Source: an uncultured beta proteobacterium
GTDB taxonomy: Bacteria; Pseudomonadota; Gammaproteobacteria; Burkholderiales; Burkholderiaceae_C
Reading direction: 5' to 3'
Assembly (NCBI GenBank): GCA_903885415.1
Contig: CAISIP010000262.1
Coordinates: forward strand, 1 to 5,326
DNA length: 5,326 bases
Shown: piece by piece, positions 1-5,254 of the stretch
Layout: each line of letters begins with the position of its first letter
Position numbering within the stretch: the stretch's first letter is position 1
The notes under the pieces: model-generated
Told to the model about the DNA's origin: nothing
The model's input: only the letters and a program-made list of their open reading frames with translations
Database searches by the model: none
Program-made: the position numbers and the translations under genes

Positions 1-77
1 GGAAATTCGGATCGACTTGATAGCTCGTCGGGATGGAAGCAACCATGCTGCTTCATGGAACCAAAGGAGCCCACAGC

Positions 78-197
78 ATGCAATCCCACCCACAAGAACG
101 CATCGACACAAGGCCCGAGCCACGTCCTATGGCCATCATTGCTGCCATCCTCGCCCAAGCAAAGGCCAAGCTCCAGTGCAGCCCGGTGCAGTTTTGA
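78..197 (+). CDS. Possible small hypothetical protein (39 aa)
   Basis: An ATG at 78 opens a 39-codon frame ending in TGA at 195-197. A good ribosome binding site, AAAGGAG at 63-69, lies 8 bases before the start, which is the main reason to take it seriously. The product begins MQSHPQERID, is proline- and arginine-rich in its first half, and has a short Ala/Ile-rich helix-like stretch at about residues 18-32 (MAIIAAILAQAKAK). I see no recognisable domain, and that stretch is too short and too charged at its end to be a sure membrane segment. It ends 46 bases before the Phd antitoxin start, so it could precede the toxin-antitoxin promoter without being part of that operon. It could be a chance ORF or the tail of a decayed gene; function unknown. 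Confidence 0.35.
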   Translation: MQSHPQERIDTRPEPRPMAIIAAILAQAKAKLQCSPVQF

Positions 198-203
198 TTG
201 AAA

Positions 204-240
204 TGTCTATAATGTACATATTTTAAGTACATAAAGGAAT
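204..240 (+). promoter_or_regulatory. Promoter -10 and palindromic operator of the toxin-antitoxin operon
   Basis: A consensus -10 hexamer TATAAT lies at 208-213. It overlaps an inverted repeat, ATGTAC (212-217) and GTACAT (227-232), separated by 9 AT-rich bases. No convincing -35 is seen at normal spacing. The ribosome binding site AAGGA (234-238) sits 5 bases before the antitoxin ATG. A palindrome covering the -10 and the start of transcription is the usual arrangement for autorepression by Phd/YefM antitoxins or their toxin complexes, so this is the likely operator. The assignment is inferred from position and symmetry. Confidence 0.6.
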
Positions 241-243
241 TTT

Positions 244-537
244 ATGTCCATCTCTATCGCCAAATCCCGCCAGCAACTCTCTGCCCTGATCGCCGCGGCT
301 CAGCAGCAACCCCAGGTCATTACCAACCGCAACACGCCGGTTGCGGTGCTGGTGTCGGCAGACTACTTTGCCCGCAGCGAGGCCGCTGTCAAACCCGTGG
401 CCGACAGCTTCTATAGCCAAGTGCTGCAACTGCGTGAGACTTTCCCGCCGCAGGACGACACCGGCTTTGCCGGGCCGAGCCCTGCCGCGCGCCAAACGGC
501 TTGGCAGCGCGCCAATGCTTTTATCGACCCGGCTTAA
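244..537 (+). CDS. Phd/YefM-family antitoxin of a type II toxin-antitoxin system
   Basis: The 97-residue product begins MSISIAKSRQQLSALIAAAQ and continues with a motif of the type PQVITNRNTPVAVLVSADYF (about residues 23-42). This is the Phd/YefM N-terminal fold, which dimerises and binds operator DNA. Residues from about 46 to 97 are less conserved, with Pro-rich and charged stretches, and match the part that in this family wraps the toxin and masks its active site. The start is fixed by AAGGA 5 bases upstream. The toxin gene follows after 12 bases, so the two form one operon. Antitoxins of this family are labile, neutralise the partner protein and repress their own promoter; a suitable palindrome lies just upstream. 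Family assignment is strong; the pairing is inferred from adjacency. Confidence 0.88.
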   Translation: MSISIAKSRQQLSALIAAAQQQPQVITNRNTPVAVLVSADYFARSEAAVKPVADSFYSQVLQLRETFPPQDDTGFAGPSPAARQTAWQRANAFIDPA

Positions 538-549
538 GGCGACTCTGCA

Positions 550-960
550 ATGAGCGCCACCATCGTTCTGGCAGACACCAACGTCATCAGTGAGTTCGTT
601 AGAAGCACCCCCGACGCGCAGGTGATGCGCTGGCTCCAGACGGTGCCACTGATGGCTATATCCGCCATCACGCTAGAAGAAGCCCACTTCGGCCTGGCCT
701 GGCAACCCAACACCCGCAAGTTGGCGCTATTCAACGCGCTGGTGGAACGTCTGCACGCGGTGTACCCCATCACCCCCGCCATTGCCCAGCGCTGCGGCGT
801 GTTGCGTGGGCAGTTCCAAGCCCAAGGTATCACCCGCAGCGCCCCAGACATGCTGATTGCTGCCACCGCCATCGAACACCAATTGGTGGTGGCCACCCGC
901 AACGCGCGCGACTTCCTGGGCTGCGGGGTTCAAATCGTCAACCCGTTTGATGCTGCATGA
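550..960 (+). CDS. vapC: VapC/FitB-like PIN-domain ribonuclease toxin
   Basis: This 136-residue protein is a full-length PIN-domain toxin. Metal-binding acidic positions are visible: D9 in ADTNVISE, E44 in ITLEEAHFGL, D100 in SAPDMLIAATA, and D121 in the closing TRNARDF motif with N118. The end (VQIVNPFD) is typical of the FitB-like branch. PIN toxins of this kind cleave RNA, often tRNA or rRNA, with Mg2+ or Mn2+, and stop translation; the target cannot be read from the sequence. An AAGG at 536-539 overlapping the antitoxin stop codon may serve as its ribosome binding site, 10 bases before the ATG. All catalytic residues are present, so the toxin looks active and should depend on the upstream antitoxin. 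Confidence 0.9.
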   Translation: MSATIVLADTNVISEFVRSTPDAQVMRWLQTVPLMAISAITLEEAHFGLAWQPNTRKLALFNALVERLHAVYPITPAIAQRCGVLRGQFQAQGITRSAPDMLIAATAIEHQLVVATRNARDFLGCGVQIVNPFDAA

Positions 961-1267
961 GCCAAATACGACACCAGCCCCCGAAGAACTTGCGCAAGCA
1001 GCTACCAAAAAAATAGCAATGACAAAAATAATGCAAACAGGGACCCAACCATGAAAACCGCTTACTCACTAAAAGCAAGTTGCAACGATATGGAAAAAGG
1101 GTGGCCAATAGCGACTGTGGCAGGTTTGTAGGCGGCACCTTGATATGGTTACCGGCCCCTCGTGCGGGGTGCTCACGATGTATTCGCCGGGCGCCACGTT
1201 GCGCAGGCTGAAGCTCAGGGTGAATTTAATCCGAACGGGCAAAAGTTGTATAGACAATTTGAGATCT
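961..1267. other. Junction region without a convincing gene; AT-rich then mixed
   Basis: The first part is clearly AT-richer than its surroundings: 1021-1080 is about 40% GC, against about 72% in 1321-1380 inside the LysR gene. It holds a short inverted repeat GCTA/TAGC (1001-1004, 1014-1017) around an A-run, and a 26-codon ATG frame (1051-1131) with no good ribosome binding site. From about 1138 to the LysR stop the GC rises. There the minus strand reads FTLSFSLRNVAPGEYIVST, which resembles a fragment of a folded beta-rich protein but has no start and no identity I can assign. A weak CCCC/GGGG hairpin lies at 1156-1169. An isolated copy of the operator-like sequence found before the urocanase fragment is at 1243-1257. 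The region probably contains the left junction of the GC-rich block. Confidence 0.5.
1243..1257. repeat. 15-bp direct repeat, left copy (operator-like AAGTTGTATAGACAA)
   Basis: This 15-base sequence is identical to 4399-4413. Its core TTGT-ATAG-ACAA is a palindrome of the type bound by GntR-family repressors. Unlike the right copy, it has no good -35 and -10 around it on the plus strand (CGGGCA and TTGAGA at the matching positions), and it lies just past the LysR stop codon. It may be the remains of a second regulated promoter or a product of rearrangement. Confidence 0.6.
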
Positions 1268-2185
1268 TCAGGATCGCTGCCGCCGCAACACCTTGTCGAC
1301 CTCGCCGCGCAGCACCTCCTCGAACTTCACGCAGGCTGGCGACGCGGTCCGGTCGCTGCGGCGGCAGATTCCGATGCGGCGGACCGGTGCGGGCTTCGCC
1401 ATCCGCGCCCAGCCCAGCCCCTTCATGTTGACCTCGGGCAGCACCAGCAGAGGAATGAAGGTCACGCCCAGCCCTGCCCGCACCATGCTCAGCGCGGTGA
1501 ACATGTTGGCCACGTCGTAGTCGGCTTCGCGCGTGATGCCGTGGGCAGCCAACGCCGCCGAAATATGCTCGCGGGTGCTGGATTTCCGCATGGTCATCAC
1601 CAGTGACTCGTCCTTCAGCGCCGACCAGCGCAGCGGCCGAGCGCCGGCCCTGGAGTCGCCCAGCGGCATGACGGCGACCAGTTCGTCGTCGAACAGGTGT
1701 TCGAAGCTCAGGCCCTCGGTCGCGCCGCTCTGGGCGCAGACGGCGAAGTCCACCTCGCCTTGCGCAACCCGTTCGAGCAAGGCGCCGTTGTAGTCTTCGC
1801 GCATGCTCACCTTGATGCCGGGGAAGCCCTTACGCAGTCCGCCCACGGCACGCGTCACGACGCCCACCGCGAGCGAGGCAAGCGTGCCGACCGTGATGTG
1901 GCCGTGCTCGACGCGAACCAGGGCCCGCGCTTCCTCGCAAGCCTGGTCGATTTCGTCGACGCCGCGCTTCATCTTGCGCAGCAGGACGGTGCCTGCGTTC
2001 GTCAGCGCGATGCGCCGCGTGGTGCGGTCGAACAGTCGCAACTCCAGGCTTGTTTCGAGCTCACGGATCAGCTGGGAAAAAGCAGATTGGCTGATGTGCA
2101 TGGCTTCCGCCGCACGGCTGAACGACAGCAGTTCCCCGGCCAGCAAGAAGCCATCGATCTGGCGCAGGGTGACATTGCTTCGCAC
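1268..2185 (-). CDS. LysR-family transcriptional regulator
   Basis: The 305-residue protein has the full LysR layout. The N-terminal winged helix-turn-helix spans about residues 6-65 (LRQIDGFLLAGELLSFSRAAEAMHIS, then LIRELETSLELRLFDRTTRRIALTNAG). The C-terminal effector-binding domain runs from about residue 93 to 290, with recognisable parts HGHITVGTLASLA, VDFAVCAQ and MVRAGLGVTFIPLLV. The start is GTG at 2185; an in-frame TAG two codons upstream excludes an earlier start, and no strong ribosome binding site is visible. It is transcribed away from the dioxygenase gene, with about 100 bases between the two starts. That is the classic arrangement for a LysR protein controlling a divergent catabolic operon in response to a pathway metabolite. 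The inducer is unknown. Family is certain; the regulated target is inferred from position. Confidence 0.95.
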   Translation of the reverse strand: MRSNVTLRQIDGFLLAGELLSFSRAAEAMHISQSAFSQLIRELETSLELRLFDRTTRRIALTNAGTVLLRKMKRGVDEIDQACEEARALVRVEHGHITVGTLASLAVGVVTRAVGGLRKGFPGIKVSMREDYNGALLERVAQGEVDFAVCAQSGATEGLSFEHLFDDELVAVMPLGDSRAGARPLRWSALKDESLVMTMRKSSTREHISAALAAHGITREADYDVANMFTALSMVRAGLGVTFIPLLVLPEVNMKGLGWARMAKPAPVRRIGICRRSDRTASPACVKFEEVLRGEVDKVLRRQRS

Positions 2186-2286
2186 GGGCTAATTATGGAG
2201 CTATTCTTATTAATCCTGAAGAACAAAGCGATTGTGCTTATGTCTGGCCTTTGCTCCAATCCCTTCGGTCAAAGGAGCACTACCGC
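2186..2286. promoter_or_regulatory. Divergent LysR / dioxygenase control region
   Basis: This is an AT-rich gap inside GC-rich DNA, between the divergent lysR and dioxygenase starts. It contains a small dyad, AAGC (2226-2229) and GCTT (2236-2239), and an AT-rich stretch from 2190 to 2216. On the minus strand CATAAT (complement of 2193-2198) is a plausible -10 for lysR. I cannot fix a LysR box (T-N11-A) or a rightward promoter with confidence. The dioxygenase ribosome binding site AAAGGAG (2271-2277) ends the region, 9 bases before its ATG. A LysR-binding site here is expected from family practice. Confidence 0.5.
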
Positions 2287-3327
2287 ATGGAGATACTTCG
2301 CCATCCCCTGCCGTCCCGCGTTGCGTGGACCGGGGCTGAATTGAGCCGGAGCGATGACTGGATCACCCAGCTGACGCCGGCGGAGCTGGAAGAACTGGAC
2401 CACGCGCTGCGCAGCGTCCAGCAAGCCGGCCTGAAATGGGGCGGCTTTGGCGCCGAGAGCTTTCCGCTGAAAACGCTGAAGACGCGGATCGGCACCGTTG
2501 ACGACGAGCTGAAGAACGGCCGCGGCTTCGTGCTGCTGCGCGGTCTGCAGACCGCGCGCTACGACGTCGAGGAACTGAAGACCATCTACTGGGGTTTGTC
2601 AGTCCACCTGGGCACGGTGATCTCTCAGAACGCCAAGGGCACGATGATCGAGCACGTCACCGACATCGCGCCCAAGAACCTGCACGACCCCAACCTTCGC
2701 AGCTATGTAACGGCGGCGGCGCAGCCGCCCCACGCGGACCTCGCCGACGTCGTCGGGCTGATGTGCGTCGATCGCGCGAAAGAAGGCGGCCAAAGCGTCA
2801 TCGTCAGCACCATGGCGATCTACAACCGCATCCTGGCCGAGCACCCCGAGTACCTGCCGGTGCTCTACGAAGGCTTTCACCACGACCTGCGCGGCGAAGG
2901 CCCGACGGGCGATAGCGACGAGATCAGCGACGTGCCGGTCCCGGTCTTCAGCTACCGCGACGGCCTGCTGCGCTCCTGGTTCCACAGCAAGAAGATGCGC
3001 AACGGTGCGCGCAAGCGCGGAATCCCGTTGACACCCTTGCAGGAAGAGGCGATCGCGTACATCGAGCGGCAGGGCACGGACTCCGAGGTTCGCCTGGACA
3101 TGCGGCTGGAACGCGGCGACATCCAGCTCCTGAACAACTACACGGCCATGCACTACCGCACGGCCTTCGTCGACGGCGACGGCCACAAGCGCCTGATGCT
3201 GCGGATCTGGATCGAGCTGCGCGACATGGGCGAGTTCGACCCCGCCATCGCCAAATGGGTCCGCCAGGGCGTGCCAGCGCAGGCCTGGGCCGAAAACAAG
3301 CCGCTGGCGGCCATCGGCCTGGTCTAG
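2287..3327 (+). CDS. TauD/TfdA-family Fe(II)/2-oxoglutarate-dependent dioxygenase
   Basis: The 346-residue product carries the iron-binding facial triad of the superfamily: H149 and D151 in PPHADLADVVG, and H289 in NNYTAMHYRTAF. R306 in KRLMLRIW is the likely 2-oxoglutarate carboxylate anchor. An early GRGFVLLRGL segment (residues 78-87) is typical of the TauD/clavaminate synthase-like fold. Such enzymes couple 2-oxoglutarate decarboxylation to hydroxylation of a small substrate, often releasing a leaving group in catabolism. The substrate cannot be inferred from the sequence. I chose ATG 2287 over an upstream TTG at 2251 because AAAGGAG lies 9 bases before it. Only 31 bases separate its stop from the Bug receptor start, so the two are probably co-transcribed and controlled by the divergent LysR. 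It appears intact and cytoplasmic. Confidence 0.92.
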   Translation: MEILRHPLPSRVAWTGAELSRSDDWITQLTPAELEELDHALRSVQQAGLKWGGFGAESFPLKTLKTRIGTVDDELKNGRGFVLLRGLQTARYDVEELKTIYWGLSVHLGTVISQNAKGTMIEHVTDIAPKNLHDPNLRSYVTAAAQPPHADLADVVGLMCVDRAKEGGQSVIVSTMAIYNRILAEHPEYLPVLYEGFHHDLRGEGPTGDSDEISDVPVPVFSYRDGLLRSWFHSKKMRNGARKRGIPLTPLQEEAIAYIERQGTDSEVRLDMRLERGDIQLLNNYTAMHYRTAFVDGDGHKRLMLRIWIELRDMGEFDPAIAKWVRQGVPAQAWAENKPLAAIGLV

Positions 3328-3358
3328 CAAAACATCAAAGACATCTACGGAGACAAAC

Positions 3359-4362
3359 ATGAAGTTCATTCCCACTTTCAAGATCGCGCTGGCCCTGGTG
3401 GCCGCGACCGGCGGCCTGCTGGCGGCGCCGCAAAGCTTCGCGCAAACCGGCACAGCCGCCGGCTTTCCCAGCCGCACCATCCGCTTCATCGTTCCCTACC
3501 CGCCCGGCGGCGGCAACGACCTGTTCGCCCGTCTGGTTGGCCAGAAGCTCAGCGAGAACGTCGGCCAGCCAGTGGTCGTCGACAACCGCCCCGGCGCGGC
3601 CGGCCTGATCGCCGGCGACGCGGTGGCCAAGGCGGCGCCGGACGGCTATACCATCATGGTCGACCAGTCGTCGATCGCGACCAATCCGCTGCTGTACAAG
3701 AAGGTCCCCTTCGACGTCCGCAAGGACATCGCACCGGGATGTGGGGAGCGACGCTGGACAACGCTGTGCTGGTGAACGCGCAGTCTTCCATCCGCACCGT
3801 GGCGGACCTGATCGCCGCGGCCAAGGCCAGGCCCGGCAAGGTCGCCTACGGCACGGCAGGCTTCGGCTCGTCACAGCATCTCGCGATGGAGTTGTTCCGC
3901 ACCCAGGCCGGCATCGAACTGCTGCACGTCCCGTACAAGGGCACGCCTGCGGCGGTGATGGCAGTGTCGACCGACGAGGTGCAGGTGTTCCTGATCAGCG
4001 CCGCAACGGCGCAGGGCTACATCAAGGGGGGCAAGGTCCGCGCCATTGCGACGACGGGCACCCAGCGCTCGCCGATCATGCCGGACGTGCCGACCATGAT
4101 CGAGGCCGGCCTGCCCAACTACACCAATTACAACTGGCTCGGCATCTTCACCACCGCAGGCACGCCGCAGCCGGTCATCGACAAGCTCAACATCGAGCTG
4201 GTCAAGGCCCTGAACGACCCGGGCGTCAAGGAATCGCTGAGCAAGCAGGGCTGGAACCTGGTAGGCGGCTCGCCTGAGTCGCTGCGCAAGCTGATCAACG
4301 AGGAAATGGTCCGCTTCGAGAAGGTCGTTCGCGACGGCGCGATCCAGATCGATCAGCCCTAA
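3359..4362 (+). pseudogene. Bug/TctC-type tripartite tricarboxylate transporter receptor, frameshifted
   Basis: The two reading frames together give a normal-length Bug receptor of about 334 residues. The first frame starts at ATG 3359 (GGAG 6 bases upstream). It has a signal peptide with likely cleavage after SFA at residue 28, then the family signature IVPYPPGGGNDLFAR (residues 44-58) and DNRPGAAGLIAGDAVAKAAPDGYTI. It shifts after KDIAP (about 3737) and would stop at 3773-3775. The rest of the receptor continues without loss in the -1 frame from about 3739 (WGATLDNAVLVNAQSSIRTVADL) to TAA 4360-4362. Adding one T, turning CCGGGATG into CCGGTGATG, restores a family-like APVMWGA, so a single-base deletion or a sequencing error explains it. 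Bug proteins bind small carboxylates or related solutes in the periplasm for TctAB-type permeases; no permease genes are present. The ligand is probably related to the dioxygenase substrate. Confidence 0.88.
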
Positions 4363-4372
4363 ACCGGCCCGC

Positions 4373-4389
4373 GGGCGACGGAATCGCCC
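4373..4389 (+). terminator. Stem-loop after the receptor gene, possible terminator
   Basis: GGGCGA (4373-4378) pairs perfectly with TCGCCC (4384-4389) around a 5-base loop, 10 bases after the receptor stop codon. No T-run follows, so it is not a canonical Rho-independent terminator. Its place between the operon end and a fresh promoter suggests it separates the two transcription units or stabilises the 3' end. Confidence 0.4.
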
Positions 4390-4391
4390 CG

Positions 4392-4420
4392 TTGACACAA
4401 GTTGTATAGACAACTAGGAT
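4392..4420 (+). promoter_or_regulatory. Sigma70-type promoter with GntR-like operator before the urocanase fragment
   Basis: A perfect -35 TTGACA (4392-4397) and a -10 TAGGAT (4415-4420) are 17 bases apart. The spacer holds a palindrome AGTTGT-ATAG-ACAACT (4400-4415), 6-bp arms around 4 bases, which slightly overlaps the -10. A repressor bound there would block RNA polymerase directly. The core TTGTATAGACAA resembles sites of GntR-family repressors; HutC, the histidine-utilisation repressor, is known in Pseudomonas to bind a TGTATATACA-like core. A HutC-type regulator is therefore a reasonable guess, given the urocanase-like gene directly downstream. No such regulator gene is in the window. 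Confidence 0.7.
4399..4413. repeat. 15-bp direct repeat, right copy
   Basis: This copy is identical to 1243-1257, about 3.16 kb away, and lies inside the promoter spacer described above. Here the symmetry extends one base further on each side (AGTTGT/ACAACT), so this is the better operator of the two. Confidence 0.65.
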
Positions 4421-4446
4421 TTGCCGCACACCGCACGGAGAGCGCC

Positions 4447-4638
4447 ATGTCCGACCTATCGCAAGCCCCGTTCCTGGACAGCAAGGCCCGCCCGGTGCGC
4501 GCGCCCCAGGGTCCGCGGCTGGCCTGCGCCAACCGGCAGATCGAGGCCGCGTACCGGATGATCCAGAACAACCTGGACCCGGCGGTCGCCGAGAACCCGG
4601 ATGAGCTGGTCGTCTACGGCGGCATTTTTTACCAATAG
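4447..4638 (+). pseudogene. Urocanate hydratase family protein, N-terminal fragment (truncated)
   Basis: The start is ATG 4447, with GGAG (4437-4440) 6 bases before it. The segment VRAPQGPRLACANRQIEAAYRMIQNNLDPAVAENPDELVVYGGI (residues 17-60) matches the urocanase N-terminus, whose hallmark is RM..NNLDP.VAENP.ELVVYGGIG. The family is normally about 550 residues; here homology stops after GGI (codon ending 4626) and the frame ends three codons later at TAG 4636-4638. The NAD+-binding and catalytic parts are missing, so no enzyme activity is expected. Urocanase hydrates urocanate in histidine degradation, and paralogues are known to act on thiourocanate-type substrates. This copy lacks the usual Trp-x-x-Glu-Ala-x-Leu context (it has RQIEAAYRM), which hints at a paralogue, though 60 residues cannot settle that. 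The intact promoter suggests recent truncation. Confidence 0.82.
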
Positions 4639-4646
4639 CAATGGGA

Positions 4647-4725
4647 TGGACCCCTCCTCACCTAATCGGCATCGAAGTGCCAGACTGGAAGCGTTATCCA
4701 CCAGTCGCAAAGGAGAAGGGGTCCA
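4647..4725. repeat. Imperfect inverted repeat element, about 79 bp, with two inner hairpins
   Basis: TGGACCCCTCCTC (4647-4659) matches the reverse complement of 4713-4725 at 12 of 13 bases. Inside are two further perfect stems: GGCA/TGCC (4668-4671, 4678-4681) and GACTGG/CCAGTC (4683-4688, 4701-4706). Together they could fold as a three-way junction. The element lies between the truncated urocanase and the GNAT gene, whose 3' ends converge. It could be a bidirectional transcription stop, a tiny non-autonomous element or solo ends of an insertion sequence. I do not recognise a specific family and see no clear target-site duplication. Confidence 0.55.
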
Positions 4726-4741
4726 CACCTGAACTTTTATC

Positions 4742-5254
4742 TCAGGCTTTGCCCACCATGGCCTTGATGTCCTTCATCAAAAGGAACAGGTGAAACGGAC
4801 CGGATGGGCTGGGTTCAAACTCCCAATTGAGGTACCACCGCCTGGCAGGCTCGTCCTTGGCATGCACCAGCAGTGCACGAATCCCGGCAATGTCTGCCGC
4901 CTGTGCAGTGCGCAGCAGCGCATCTTTGAGCAGTGCTTTGCCAAGCCCTGCGCCTTGGTGCTGGAGGTCCACGGCAAGCCGGGCCAGAATCATCACCGGC
5001 ACGGGGTGCTGTGGCATGCCTTTGGTCACACGCGGTGCCGCATTGGATGGCTCAACGCTGCCAACCGCCAAGCTGTAGAAACCAATGACCGAGCCCGAAT
5101 GGCAGCTCACGTAGGTTTGCGCACTATTGGATTTTTGGTTGACGAGCGCAAAGCGCTGTAAAAACTGGTTCAGTGCGCTCTGGCCACAATCAAAGGACTC
5201 AACGGCGTCCAAACCGGCCAGTTTGCGTACTGGCTCATAAGCCTGCGACCTCAA
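4742..5254 (-). CDS. GNAT-family acetyltransferase toxin (TacT-like)
   Basis: The 170-residue protein matches the TacT/AtaT-type toxin pattern: FDCGQSALNQFL (residues 21-32), TYVS (47-50), VIGFYSLAVGSVEP (56-69), PVPVMILARLAVDLQHQGAGLGKALLKDAL (84-112) and ALLVHAKDEPARRWYLNWEFEPSP (127-150). The acetyl-CoA loop Q100-GAG-LGK and the likely catalytic Tyr141 are present. The usual GFEPS is NWEFEPS here. Toxins of this group acetylate the amino group of aminoacyl-tRNAs and block translation. The start is TTG at 5254, which overlaps the stop of the upstream antitoxin frame (TTGA), a sign of translational coupling; no in-frame ATG exists nearby. The gene appears complete. Confidence 0.9.
   Translation of the reverse strand: MRSQAYEPVRKLAGLDAVESFDCGQSALNQFLQRFALVNQKSNSAQTYVSCHSGSVIGFYSLAVGSVEPSNAAPRVTKGMPQHPVPVMILARLAVDLQHQGAGLGKALLKDALLRTAQAADIAGIRALLVHAKDEPARRWYLNWEFEPSPSGPFHLFLLMKDIKAMVGKA

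Noticed and set aside
1051..1131. A 26-codon ATG frame (MKTAYSLKAS...)
   Set aside because: It has no good ribosome binding site, no recognised family and lies in a likely junction region; kept only as a remark under 961-1267.
961..1267. CRISPR array or tRNA gene in the gene-poor stretch
   Set aside because: There are no regularly spaced repeats and no cloverleaf with a T-loop consensus.
1697..2344. A 215-codon plus-strand frame across the LysR gene
   Set aside because: It is antisense to the LysR coding sequence, which has clear domain homology; its composition looks like a shadow frame.
2599..3489. A 296-codon open frame on the minus strand across the dioxygenase gene
   Set aside because: It is antisense to a well-supported dioxygenase, has a His/Val/Asp-rich low-complexity composition typical of shadow frames in GC-rich genes, and shows no domain.
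3725..3745. Programmed frameshift in the receptor gene
   Set aside because: No slippery sequence or downstream stimulatory structure is evident, and the receptor family is not known for recoding; a deletion or sequencing error is simpler.
3741..4277. A 178-codon plus-strand frame overlapping the receptor
   Set aside because: It is rich in Gly, Arg, His and Gln with no motif and is out of frame with the conserved receptor sequence.
4647..4725. The inverted repeat as an integron attC site
   Set aside because: The expected core sites of the GTTRRRY and RYYYAAC type are not found at its ends, although the neighbouring toxin-antitoxin genes would fit a cassette array.
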